From Paramyrothecium sp. XJ0827 (taxonomy: Eukaryota; Ascomycota; Sordariomycetes; Hypocreales; Stachybotryaceae), in NCBI GenBank assembly GCA_020881915.1, contig JAJFPB010000008.1:1860001-1924000 (forward strand): 64,000 nt of DNA. Direction: 5' to 3'. The notes beneath the pieces are model-generated. The model did no database searches and was not told where the DNA came from. It saw nothing but the letters and a program-made list of their open reading frames with translations. Below are positions 10,319-21,677 of the stretch, one piece after another. A program made the translations under genes and the position numbers. The first letter of the stretch is position 1. Each line of letters begins with the position of its first letter.

Positions 10319-11712
10319 ATGCTATCATTACCGTGCAAGCAGAGAAACAAAACGATCATCCCCAGTTTGATGAACCAGCATAAAGCTGTCCTCACTGGAG
10401 ACGCCACCACCGTTGACCTCAGCACGGCCGAGAATTGGGCCGTCAAGCAGACAGTTCTCGAACGAGTGCAAACAGCGCTCACCGACTTGCAAGAAGAGGT
10501 AAGGAACGCCACGTGCGGAGCTGAACGTGGCAATGCCAAATTTTCTGACACACCTCGTTGCCTTAGGATTTGGCGTATGCCTCTGGCGTCGGTGGCTGCA
10601 GCAAGACCCGGAAGCTCATTGCAGAGTTGCTCAATGCGCATTTCCGGCCGGCCCAAAGTGTTGACCCTTCGCACGTTGTCTTAGCCGCTGGGGGTAGTTT
10701 TGCATTAACGGCATTGGTTGAGCAGATCTGCGACCCGGGCGATGGAATCTTAATCGCTGCGCCCTACTGGGCGGGTCTCGACATCTCAATCAGCGTCCAC
10801 TGCCACGCCAGGGTCGTGCCCGTACACGCGCCGCTGGGCCAATTCTTCGACCAGGAGAGCGTAAAGCATTACGAGGAGTCTTTGAAACAAAGCCCCGTGC
10901 CTATCAAAGCTGTGCTAATCTGCAATCCGCATAACCCGCTAGGTCAGTGCTACCCGCGAGAGACGCTGAAGGCCATGATGGACTTTTGCTCGCGCCATGG
11001 GCTGCACTACATTTCGGACGAGGTCTATGCCCTCTCAGCCCACCGGGCTGGCCGCAGCGGCAATGACACATTTGTCTCAGCGCTTGAGGCGGCGGACGAC
11101 GCTATCAAAGATCAGTTGCATGTGATATACAGTTTGAGCAAGGACTTTGGTTGCAATGGCATTCGCTTGGTAAGTGAGCGGAATCATTCCGATGCCCATG
11201 GGCTATGCCCCCATAAACTCTCCCATATGCGCATGCTAACAGCAAATCTGCAGGGAGCTCTAGTTACCCAAACTAATGAGGCTGTACGCATGAGTGCCGC
11301 GCTGAGTGTTCACAGCCAAGTTTCTTCCCTGTCCACTGCTCTAGCATCAAAGGCGGTTCTGACGCCGCAGGCAATCGGTCTAATCACGCAATTCAGCTCC
11401 GAGAGGCTAGGTGAGGCTTATAAACAAATTAGCTCGTTTCTAGATTCCAAGGGCATTGAGTACATCCCAGCCGGCTACGGCATGTTTGTTTTCGCCAGAC
11501 TGCACAAGGTTGACAACGTGGACGAGGAACGGAAGCTTTACAGGTCTTTCCAGTCCAAGGGTGTCTCCCTGTCAACAGGCACAAGCTACCACTTCAACGA
11601 GCCTGGCTGGTTTCGGATATGCTATGGCGTTCCGCTGGCCCAGTTACAGGAAGGTCTGAGGAGGATTGAATGGGGCATTCAAAGCTATTTGGCATCACCA
11701 AGCCAGCCGTAA
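10319..11712 (+). CDS. ACC synthase-like PLP enzyme (GliI-type C-S lyase candidate)
   Basis: Fold-type I aminotransferase-class PLP enzyme. Exons are 10319-10498, 10567-11169 and 11254-11712, all phase 0, giving 413 residues. The N-terminus has the DLSTAENWAV block typical of ACC synthase-like proteins, then YASGVGGC. CNPHNPLG and YISDEVY are the cofactor ring-binding motifs, and SLSKDFGCNGIRLG carries the Schiff-base lysine (Lys252). The FRICYG arginine near the C-terminus fits the carboxylate clamp. In ETP pathways a homologue (GliI/SirI) cleaves the C-S bonds of glutathione-derived bisadducts to free thiols. The GST five kilobases away makes that reading attractive. Family members that are true ACC synthases or aminotransferases exist, so the exact activity is inferred. 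The start at 10319 was chosen over 10091 because the upstream segment looks non-coding. Confidence 0.85.
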
Positions 11713-12752
11713 GTTAGCATTGTATCATTTCCCGTTGCTCTATGGATGGTTTACGACGTTCACGAATCAAGGGTTTCACGACGAGTTTCATTTTTGTATG
11801 CTAGGTTTTATAGACAAGCGAATACAGCAAAGCTCACCATCAATGTTTACAGAGTCTCCGTTCCTGGTGCCCGAGGCCCCACCCACAAGACATCTACCCT
11901 GTTCCAAAACTGACTTGCAAGCCACTCTCCATTCATTCAGAAATCGAAAGGAGAAACAACATCAACGCCACGTGTGCATTGGGCACATGTCTCGCGTTTG
12001 ACCGACATTTCTCATTCGTTACCAATTTGGGTTGAAAAGAGCAATGGCTGAGACCAGTACTACCTTCAGCCTGCTTTCCTTACTCTTCTACAACGTTGTC
12101 GATTCTGGGTCCTCGGAAGCAACATTGACATGCCGGTCTTGCCGCGGCACATCGTCAATGTTATGGAATTGGCCCGTGCCAGTCAGCCACCAACCCCATG
12201 TGTTTAGGTCATGAGCGAATTTCTCGCGTTATCGCGGCTTGCGCCCGTGTCGCTACCGTCCTCATGGAACCAACTAATGGCGCCACCCTCAAGGCTGAGG
12301 TAGCATTGACCAAAGCGTAGCGCCTGATTATTGCCAACATCGCTCGGCAAGCCACCACAGCTCGTTTCAAGGAGAGACCAATTACCGAGTGCATGCCCCT
12401 GAAAGATGTAGAGATTGGAGCTACTGGGCGCGTTGACGGCCGAAAGGGATAAGTTCTTCGTTTAATAATATGGCTCGGGAAAACGGGACGAGAAGCCCAG
12501 TAGTAGGAGACAAAGCGCTTATATTGCCTTTGTGTTTTAACTTGTGAGTGAGAGAGCTGGGTTCCCAACTTATAAGTGGAGTAATTCCGGCTTGATCACA
12601 ACCAACCCAACAAATGCAGTAATACACGTCGCATTTTATCTACCCCACCAAGTCGAATGCCTGGCACCCCTCTTTCCGACTTCAGTAGATGTAACGCTGG
12701 CCCTTTCAGCCAAAGAGACGCATCCATTTCTATCTACAAGGTCCTTCACGAG
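11713..12752. other. Spacer between cluster and tRNA synthetase gene
   Basis: Right border of the cluster. It holds the 3' flank of the lyase, a possible coding relic (12056-12440, listed separately) and the 5' region of the GlnRS gene. An ATG at 12657, in frame with GlnRS, could extend that protein by 32 residues. Confidence 0.5.
12056..12440 (+). pseudogene. Possible relic of an unrecognised gene
   Basis: After a TTTAG acceptor-like site near 12210, the plus strand reads in one frame for about 80 codons with a single TAG, ending in TAA near 12450. It includes RVIAACARVATVLMEPTNGA and, after the stop, LIIANIARQATTARFKERP. An upstream frame (IDMPVLPRHIVNVMELARAS) could be an older exon. The TAG stands where CAG would fit, as C-to-T decay would give. 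I do not recognise the family, and this could be chance. Confidence 0.25.
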
Positions 12753-14957
12753 ATGACTGATGAACCCGCAGAAGCCAGCGCAGGTAGCGTCAAGCTTGTG
12801 CTCGATGAGGAAACCGGGGAATGGGTGTCAAGAAATGAGTTGAGAAAACGAACGCAGAAGCGAGCCAAAAAGGCGGCGAAAAGCGTACGCGCTGAAGAGG
12901 CTGCCAACAATCCAGCAACAGGAGCCACTGTCGCAAAACAATCGGCAATGACTGTCGAGCCCCAAGTGGATCCCGATGCGATGTTCAAGCAGGGCTTTCT
13001 TGCTGATGTCTTCAAAGAGCGACCAGTGAAGCCAGTCATTACTCGCTTCCCCCCTGGGCCCAATGGATACTTGCACCTGGGCCATGCAAAGGCTATTGCC
13101 ATCGCTTTTGGCTTCGCGCGCTATCATGGCGGAAAAACGGTGAGTTAGAAAGAAGACGCATACTGAACTTCCACTCACTGACTCCTGCAGATCCTTCGGT
13201 GAATGAAAGTCCCGCGGAATGTGGTGGCGAAGCTGCTGATACTTGGTTTAGATTTGATGATACAAACCCGGACGAAGAAAATGAGGTCTACTTCGAGTGG
13301 ATCCTCAAGATCATCAAATGGTTAGGTACTTTTCTTGTGAATACTGCGTTTTGATTTGGGTTAAAACTAATGGCACATAACAGGATTTACACCCAGTGCA
13401 ATCACGCACTCCAGTGATCACTTCCAACGACTCTATGAATTAGCTCAAGATCTCATAAAAAGGGACAAGGCATATGTGTGTCATTGCCAGGAAGCAGAAA
13501 TCAAGCTCCAGCGTGGAGGCAAGGATGGCAAAGAGGGTCCCCGGTTCCGCTGCAAGCACGCGGAACAGAGCGTTGAAACGAACCTCGAGGAATTTCGAGA
13601 CATGCATGATGGCAAATATGAGCCGCAAACGGCTTTTCTGCGCATGAAACAAGACATTGAGAGCGGCAACCCGCAGATGTGGGATTTGGCTGCCTACCGA
13701 ATTCCCAAAAAGCAGACCAAACATGTTCGAGCTCCCCAGTGGAAGATTTTTCCGACTTATGACTTCACGCATTGCTTATGCGACAGCTTTGAGGGAATCA
13801 CGCATAGTCTTTGCAGTACCGAGTTTGTTCTTTCTAGAGAAAGCTACGAATGGCTCAACAAGAGTCTCGGAGTCTACGAACCAATGCAACGCGAGTTTGG
13901 TAAGTGATATTCCTTGATGTGCTCTGGTGCAAAGCCAAATTTATCCTCGGCTATGCCGTATTAATGAAAGCTCTGCTCACAGGGCGACTCAATGTTGGCG
14001 GCACAATCATGAGCAAACGGGCTTTGAGACAGCTTGTGGAGCAGAAAATTGTTCGCGGTTGGGATGATCCTCGCCTCTACACTCTGATTGCCATCAAGCG
14101 GCGTGGAGTCCCCCCCGGAGCCATCTTGTCATTCATCAATGAGCTTGGCGTAACAACAAGCAGAACTGTTATCCAGCTTGCTCGATTCGAACAAAGCGTT
14201 CGACGATACCTCGAGTATACAGTACCTCGACTCATGCTCGTTCTTGATCCTATTCCCCTCGTTATTTCGGATTTGGAGGATGAGATCGATGTCAATGTGC
14301 CGTTTTCTCCTAAAGATGCTAGCCTCGGGTCGCACAAAGTCCGACTCACGAAGACTGTGTACATTGATCGTGCCGACTTCCGCCCGGTTGACAGCAAGGA
14401 CTACTTCCGCTTAGCACCTGAAAAAGCCGTGGGACTGCCTCACACTCCTTACCCGGTCAAAGCCGTTTCCTTCTCTTCCGATGCATCAACCGGCCTCATC
14501 AAAGAGATACAAGGAGTATTCGACATGCAAAGCAAGCCCAAGACATACATTCATTGGGTTCCTCAGGGCGCTTTGAAAGTTGAGGCTCGTGTCTACTCCC
14601 CTCTATTCAAGTCAGAGGACCCCTCAACGGTCGAGGGAGGTTTCTTGAACGATGTCAATCCCAACAGTGAGATCGTTTATCACAATGCCATGCTTGAGCA
14701 AGCCTTCGATGATATCCGTCAAAGAGCACCATGGCCAGCCACTGAGGGCGAAAAAGGCAAAGAGTCGGGCCCTGAGAGTATCAGGTTCCAAGGTGTACGA
14801 GTGGGCTACTTTGTAAGCTGCACCACGAATATCGCGGACCATCACATCGAAGATCATTACTGACGCATTCCAGGCTGTCGACTCTGACAGCACCAATGAT
14901 TTGCTCGTCCTGAATCAAATAGTTTCACTGAAAGAGGACTCAGGGAAGAGGCATTAA
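12753..14957 (+). CDS. Glutaminyl-tRNA synthetase, six exons with 8-nt microexon
   Basis: Charges tRNA-Gln with glutamine; class I synthetase of the GlnRS/GluRS type. Exons are 12753-13139, 13191-13198, 13252-13325, 13384-13899, 13983-14812 and 14874-14957, giving 632 residues. The eight-base exon is required: it joins HGGKT to the conserved [10 protein letters not shown] block in frame, and both flanking introns have GTGA donors and AG acceptors. The signature region is [16 protein letters not shown] (HLGH at 108-111) and the KMSKS-equivalent is IMSKR (337-341), followed by [20 protein letters not shown]. The N-terminus is a basic, lysine-rich tail and lacks the large N-terminal domain of yeast Gln4. 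The residue before PNG is Gly where bacterial and most other GlnRS have Glu. A second ATG at 12657 may give a longer, possibly organellar form. It adjoins the metabolite cluster; a resistance copy is conceivable but untested. Confidence 0.88.
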
Positions 14958-16426
14958 GCATCACTATTGACATTCATTTACCAAGTATGCGGGTTCGTTT
15001 TCTAAGGCAGTCAAAACATGTCCAGGTTGCTTGATGCCACCAATTTGCATTTTATTCTGCAAAGAGATATTTCCTAGTATCTTTGCACACTATTGCAAGT
15101 TGTGCGTTTCTGTTATCTCAGACACTGCGCTTAATCTACACTGCATCATGAGGGCTTGCGGAGGATATTTGCGTTAGGTTACAGATGGACGCCAAGATTT
15201 GATGTTTTCAAGAAGGTTTGCTTCATCTTGACTTGCCTCAGACGTGTCTTCACATTTATTGATGCCTGACGACGGTCTGCTACCTATACAGCTCCATCGA
15301 ATTGAGTCCGATCGGCTCGCCACAAACTGGCCTGAAGGAGCCCAATTTTATTGCCTGGGGTCCGGATTCGGGGGTGTCGAAGCGAGGCACTGCATAGAAA
15401 TGTAACACTATTACGTTTTGCTCCGCCAGAAGCACGGTTGGATGGGGTTCTGACCAATCGTGTAACTGTAGAAGCACGGTGTCTATATTATGTCATTTTG
15501 GAGCCGTTCGTCGAGTGAACGGCCCGTGATATAATTGAGTGGCCATGGACCGACCAGGAGTGAAATTCAGGCCGATAAGTCATCTGGCGGACCATTCTGC
15601 ATTTCCGTTTGGTTGAATTGCTGAATTTCAAAATTGAAGAAATCATAGACAACTGTTTCACTATCATAAATAATGAGCGAAGGGTTGTTCTCCGGTCCGT
15701 ATCTTCACGGCTTTGCGGTCGAGCGTCGACCCCCCTGTCCTGGAAGGCCTGATGACGTATCAGCATGTCATGAGTTGTATAAATAAAGATGTGTTGGTCG
15801 CCAACTCAGCCAAACGAGCCATGGTCGACAGCTCTAACGAGCAACACATCATTCTCATGAATCGTCTCTATCCATTATCACGTAAAGTGCTACTGCCTAG
15901 ATACCACCGTGTCGTGCTTGACGATAGAAGAACGCGAGGCCGCGACCAATGGCCGTCCTGGACCTGCTTCATTCGTCCAACCCTCCCTAGCCAACCCCAC
16001 CGTGACGTGGTTGGTTGCCAAGAGTCCCACTCCCAGCCACGTGCCCCAAGAGCATGTGTAGATCCACGTAGTTTGGTCGGTAGGGTAGAGGATGGCGATG
16101 TCAAACTGACAAGAGGCTCGAATCTACGATAGGAGACCGAGTCGAACTTGTGCCCGAAAGCCCCGCTTCATTGTTAAACCGGTGTGTACGCAGGCGTCGT
16201 GCTGACTGGTTGAGACAGAACGAATGAGCGCCATGTGGACCATGCGGCATGGCACGTCTGACTAATCCCTGCTAGGTTTCGTGGAATCTCGATGCCCGTG
16301 TCGGAAGCCCGGATCCCGGGGGGCCAGCATGACAATTTTCACTCAAAACCATCCTCTTCCCCAGGGCTGCTAATGCCTTGTTCCTCAATAGATCTCAAGC
16401 TCTGCACTCGTCACTCGTTGTAACCC
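14958..16426. other. Intergenic region, no supported gene
   Basis: Only short open frames without domains or splice context. The ones at 15713-16132 (plus) and 15488-15766 (minus) are the longest and look like chance. No RNA gene box pattern was noticed. Confidence 0.5.
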
Positions 16427-17959
16427 ATGGCCCGTCGGCAGCTTGTCGTCGGGTCAATTCCGAGCCTCCGGACGCTGACGTTTCAAGTCCTTAGCGCAGT
16501 GTTCGGTGTGGTTGCAGGTCACGACCTGTCGCCCACGATTGCGGCTCGGAATCCTTCCGTGCCAGATTATGTCACGCGACACGGTACGCAAGACATCTCT
16601 TGAACATGATGGCTGTAAACGAAGAGAATGCCTAACCTCTTGAGCAGCACCCATTGTGTGGCTGCACTCACAAGATCCATTCCGACCGGCAGATTTGCTC
16701 AGCCATGTCCAGCACACAACCCCCATGATCGGCCAGGATCCTGTGCCTGATCTCCCCCCGCTAGATCTAGACAACCTGGCGATGCTCAACAATGTGAGCA
16801 GCCAACGCGTTGCGCTGACTTCTAACGATAACGTCACAGCAATGCCGAGCTGGTTGTATGGTCAGGCTCCGGATGCGTCCGGCAAGATCGAGAATGCCAC
16901 GGCATGTGTTGTGATCCTTGTTGAGAAGAGCGAGATTGACCTAGATGCTTTCTACTTCTACTTCTATTCTTACGACCGCGGCCCGAACATTACGCAAGTG
17001 CGTGAGCCATTGAACCGCCTGTTTGGTGATGATGTTCCGGGTTACTCGTTTGGCGATCACGTCGGCGATTGGTAAGTCTTGTCGGCGTTTTCTTGGCTCT
17101 ATTGCTCGTTACTAATGATTTACCCAGGGAGCATAACATGGTCCGCTTTCACAACGGAAAACCAAGTGGTATCTACTACAGTCAACACAGGGATGGTGCC
17201 GCCTATGACTGGAACGATGCTGCCATTACTAAAACAGATGACCGTGTATGTCCCGTCATCACGACCACAAGACTATGAAGACGTATCAACTAATGATTTG
17301 CCACAGCCACTTGTCTTTAGCGCATACGGATCGCATGCAAATTATCCGTCCGAGGGGTATGTACTTCTTCAGAAACTTGATGATTATTGCCGACTCATAA
17401 TGAATTCAGGGATCATATTCACGACGCAGCCCTGATAGATCACTGTGATGCTGGGCAAACTTGGGACCCGGTTCTATCAGCGTACTTCTATCACTACGAA
17501 CCATCCACCTTTGAGCTCACACGCTTGTTCACTTCGAGCCATAATGAGACAACAGCGTCTAACCTCACCTCCTTCCTCTATTACACAGGCATCTGGGGCG
17601 ATGAACAATACCCCGATGACGATCCCATCCAGCAGACAGTTCCACGGTTCGGGATGAAACGGTTTGTTTCGGGACCAACAGGTCCCACGAACAAGCACCT
17701 TGTGCGGAAAGGACTGGCGCCGGACCATCCCAGAGTCAAAACTTGGTTGGAATGGGCCGTTGAGGTCTTCATGGCCTGGTATCCTTGTTGCATCCGTGGA
17801 TGGAGGCTGTGGATTTCTCTAGCAGTGGTCCTTGTCTCTATATTGCTTTGCGCGTCGGTTCTACTCTACCTGAGAAGGTGGTATAGGACGAGAAAGTATA
17901 CAAGAGTGGAAACGGAGATACCCATGGAGGAGATAGGAAGATTAGAGGCTGCTCATTAA
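16427..17959 (+). CDS. Vps62/TDA6-like protein with C-terminal membrane helix
   Basis: Belongs to the fungal vacuolar-protein-sorting-62 family, whose members are membrane proteins of the secretory/vacuolar route with poorly known function. Exons are 16427-16583, 16648-17071, 17128-17245, 17307-17356 and 17410-17959, giving 432 residues. The family hallmarks are HAPIVWLHSQDPFRP, DAFYFYFYSYDRGPNI, FGDHVGDWEHNMVRF, FSAYGSHANYPSEGDHIHD and DHCDAGQTWDPV, with several junctions falling inside these conserved blocks. There is a hydrophobic N-terminal segment (residues 15-30, signal or anchor) and a C-terminal helix, ISLAVVLVSILLCASVLLYL, followed by a basic tail. Several N-x-S/T sites (NVS, NAT, NIT, NET, NLT) fit a lumenal domain. 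Confidence 0.88.
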
Positions 17960-19346
17960 GAGGAAGTTGGTCATTTCGCACCCAGTCAAGAACAGGTCTG
18001 CTGTTTGTGTGTCACGTAGTAAGAAACGTCATATATGAAAGCCAGGCTGCGTTTTTCGGTAGGATTGAAGAGTAGCAGATCGACAGCCGACCAGTAGAAC
18101 AGTGTACGGTTGAATGGGCAGTAGGCTAGGGTGGCATTTACCAGATGACGCCAGCACCAGCATTTAAGACCATAAAATGTGGTAGCATACAAAGTGGTGA
18201 ACATTGCCCATGTTTCCCTCTCATGGGTCCTTATTCTCCATCAAACGATGATGGCCACGAAATGATGGAGCAGTTTGGGTTCTCGAGTTGTATCAGAGGT
18301 CGTCAAATGTATGCATGATTAGAATTTTCGATTTCTCAATCTCACCCACCATTTGACTCGACATTCTGTTCTAGTTTTCTCAGCTTCTATTTGTGGCCAT
18401 CATTCTTCACAATCGAAAATCATCTTAGTAAACCTTCTGTTCCAACATCGCACATACCTACCCTATATAACGTTAAACGTCATCCTGCGAACTTCGCGCA
18501 AGACTAACCATGGTTGCCACCTCCACCACGGCAAGCATGGATTTGGATGCGCCGGTTCCAAGCTAATCGTGCACAGTGGATCTTTACCACCACACTAATC
18601 CATTGCCGTTCTTGTTGCGTCGCTACCCCGGTCCTTCCTCGCGACGGTCTGTAGTTCAACCCTTGGCGTTGCAGGCTTAATTTTGGACGAAGATAAAGTG
18701 CTAATGTCTGCAACTAGTCACCTCGGAGAAACTCCAACCGATGCCCTTGCGTCCCAGCACATTTTGTTGTGGCGAAGGCCACCGGCCCAACTAGCCCGCG
18801 ATAGCATTGTTTGGGTTGTGAAGCGTGGAGGTTTGCTGGGCACCACTCACGTAGACCTGTGGAGGGAGACTCGATGACGAACCAATTCGACTCCGCCTTT
18901 GAGTCCTTTCTGGACTATGTGCAGCCAGAGCGGTGAATAGAGACCCTTCTTGTTCGCTAGCATATCTCGTCGGCTAATCTCCCGCAGCCTGGATCCTGCT
19001 CCGAGGCCAAAGTGGGTTGAATCCGCGATCAAGCGATGGCACCTTGCTCCATAGCTAGACTCCGATTTCCCCTCACATTGGTGTGAAAAATACGCTTTAC
19101 TCCGCAATCGTGTCCCTGCTTGCCACGAAGCCCGAAGCAGCTTCTCCAACATGCAGCGAGCCCCATTTATCCAGACTTCCTTTGCGCCGAGACGATGCAG
19201 AGTGTGGGGAGGGGAAATGGTATAAATGGGTGATGATCAGCCAATGTAATGCTGTACGGCGGGCTGAACGGTTACAGGATTGCGATTCCCGTCCACAGAA
19301 TTACTTCAATTGCCTTTGGGGTGTCCATTGCTGGTTATTCCCTGCC
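17960..19346. other. Intergenic region, no supported gene
   Basis: Contains the Vps62-like 3' flank and the GDSL esterase 5' flank. Open frames are all under 105 codons, overlap each other on both strands and show no domain. Nothing else is seen. Confidence 0.5.
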
Positions 19347-20505
19347 ATGTCATTCGCCGTCGCCGTACTTGCATTGCAGCTGTTGTGCAGCCCACTGGTG
19401 TCCGCTGCCACCACGACACCTGGGCTTGGCGTGCGTCGTTTCACAAGCCTCGTGGTGTTCGGCGACAGTTGGACGGACTCTGGTCTGCGCAACTACCAGC
19501 CGGATGCGAATGGCAATATAGGCAGGCCGGTGAGCACTACATACCTACGGTCGTGGGACCGGCAGTTGATGCGTCAATACTGATTTCCAATAGTCGAACA
19601 ATGCATCTACTGGCGGTCGAGTCTGGCCGCAATATGTAGAGCAGTATGCTGGCGTCAACTCGTACGACTATGCCGTCTCTGGTGCCGTCTGCGACAATTC
19701 CTACCAGCCAGGCTCCCGCAATGGTATCTTGCAACAGCAAATACCTACCTTTTTGTCTAACAAGGCATATCTCAACAAGACCACGGGCAAAAGCATTTTG
19801 AGTATCCCTCAATCAGAGACCGTCTATGCTATTTGGATTGGAACAAATGACCTGGGGGCCAGCGTGTTCCTCACGGAGGAGCAGCCGAAAGGCCTCCCCA
19901 TTACCGCTTACACCGACTGTGTCTTCAACCAATTGGACCGTCTATATGAGTCGGGTGCTCGCAAGTTCGTCGTCATGAACGCTGGGCCTCTGGACCTGAT
20001 TCCTCAATATTCGCTGCCAGAAAATGAGGGTACTAACACACCCCGGTTCTGGCGAACCAAGATTCAATACAATGCCAACATAACCCAATCAAGTGAGAAG
20101 ATGCGCCAGTACATTGATCTCGTTAACGAAGTATACAACTACAAAACCCTGTACGAAGTTATTGTGGCAAAGCGATACCGCGGAAGCTCCTTTGCTTTGT
20201 TCGACACGCACTCCCTGGTAAGAGTGCCTCTTCTACTCTTAAACGCGCGAAGCAGCAGATTGGCTAAACAAATTTAGATGTCTGATATCTGGCTTAATCC
20301 CTCGATCTATCTCAACGGCACTGGACCGCCCAATGTAAAGGGATCAATTGTACAATGTGGCCCGCCGTGCAACGTGCCTGGCGTCCGTGATAGCTTCATG
20401 TGGTACGACGAGTTGCATCCATCGGAACAGACTGACCGCGTTGTTGCGAGAGAGTTTATTGATGTAGTGGCCGGTAAGAGTAAGTGGGCGACCTATATCA
20501 AATAG
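19347..20505 (+). CDS. Secreted GDSL/SGNH esterase (CE16-like)
   Basis: Serine ester hydrolase, probably an extracellular acetylesterase acting on plant polysaccharide esters (CE16 group). Exons are 19347-19529, 19594-20217 and 20278-20505, all phase 0, giving 344 residues. A signal peptide covers residues 1-20 (hydrophobic core, cleavage near SAA). Block I is VVFGDSWTDSG with nucleophile Ser41, block III is WIGTNDLG, and block V is WYDELHPS with Asp313 and His316. GGRVWPQYVEQYAG matches the usual segment after block I, and N-glycosylation sequons are present. It stands alone, with intergenic DNA on both sides, so no operon-like context helps. The substrate is inferred from the family only. 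Confidence 0.88.
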
Positions 20506-21677
20506 AGTTGAAAATACAACTTGGTGCCTTCGACTCAATGCCCGACGCATTATGCGTGATCATGCTCATCCGCTTGCTTACGTCTAAATTGGTTTTTTCT
20601 TAACCTTCTGGAGTAACTACACAGTCAGCTTTGTAACATTATATCTATAGATATTGCCTCCTCTGACAAGCACCTGGAGGCCCATAAGGTCTCATGGCCT
20701 GGCAAAGCAGGAGAATTCGTCTCGAATTTGTCATTTCCGCGAATGCGAAGCTTTCAGTGATCGAGCCAAAACTAGCCAAATGAAAGTTGGTCGAAGACAA
20801 ACAGCCCAGCTAATGCTGCACGATTGAATACTGCTTCAAGCAACTCATTTCCCGTAAAAACCCCCTTCAAAGGCAGGGTAGAAGTTGACTGATACACAGG
20901 ACATGTGTAAGATTGAATGGGTTTCGACCTAGCCGCATAGAGGAAGCATTTCGTAGTGAGCTTGTTAGCGAATCACAATTGCTCAAATTATTGTCTCGCA
21001 ACGGGGAAGCGGTAGCTTTCTCCACACAAGCCGGATCGCGTTTCACCGACTGCAACAAACGTTTTGTTTCAATAAGACTTTTGGCATTTGATCAAACAAA
21101 AAGTGAATTTTCGCCTTCTAAACGGTGTCTGGCTGTTCCCGACGCGCCCTCTGTTGTCGTTCATGACAATTCTTTTGCTAATATTGTCAACTACCTACTT
21201 CTCAGGGTCGATTCACCAAAGCTGTTTGGAAGCTGAGATGATGTCAATTGACCTTTGCCAAAGCAAGTCTTCATTCTGCCTGAATTCGTCCCATCCGAGT
21301 CTCTCCTTGCTCTTCTGAAGTGTCAGGGGTAAGCGACCAGCTGAAACGCGTGCAAATGATGCGATCGGTCATTATTCGTGCGCTTTTCTGCAATCACTTG
21401 AAACACGTGATGTTCGGCACTTTGGGCCTTGGCTATAAATCAAGACCGAACCCAACCAGTTCTCTGCACACTGCTCGTTGATAATGGTTTGAGATTACTT
21501 ACACCTTGCGTTCCACGTCCTTCAAGTGTTCTTGGCCTAGTCTATTCTCTGCTTCTATTCATCAAAAGCTCGCAACTTCAAGTCCGCTCGCGACCAAGTT
21601 TGAAATACCCCTCAAAAATAACCACGCATCAAATCCGTTTCATTTGTGTCGTTATCATCTTCTTAAACACCGCCAGA
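20506..21677. other. Intergenic region with putative TATA element for the SDR gene
   Basis: No gene is seen. A TATAAAT motif at 21434-21440, preceded by a GC-rich patch, could be the core promoter of the dehydrogenase gene that starts 240 bases downstream. The frame is open upstream of that start back to 21429 but looks like 5' untranslated sequence. Confidence 0.45.

Noticed and set aside
21429..21677. 83-residue N-terminal extension of the dehydrogenase
   Set aside because: A TATA-like box overlaps its start and the extra residues show no family pattern; the ATG at 21678 is preferred.
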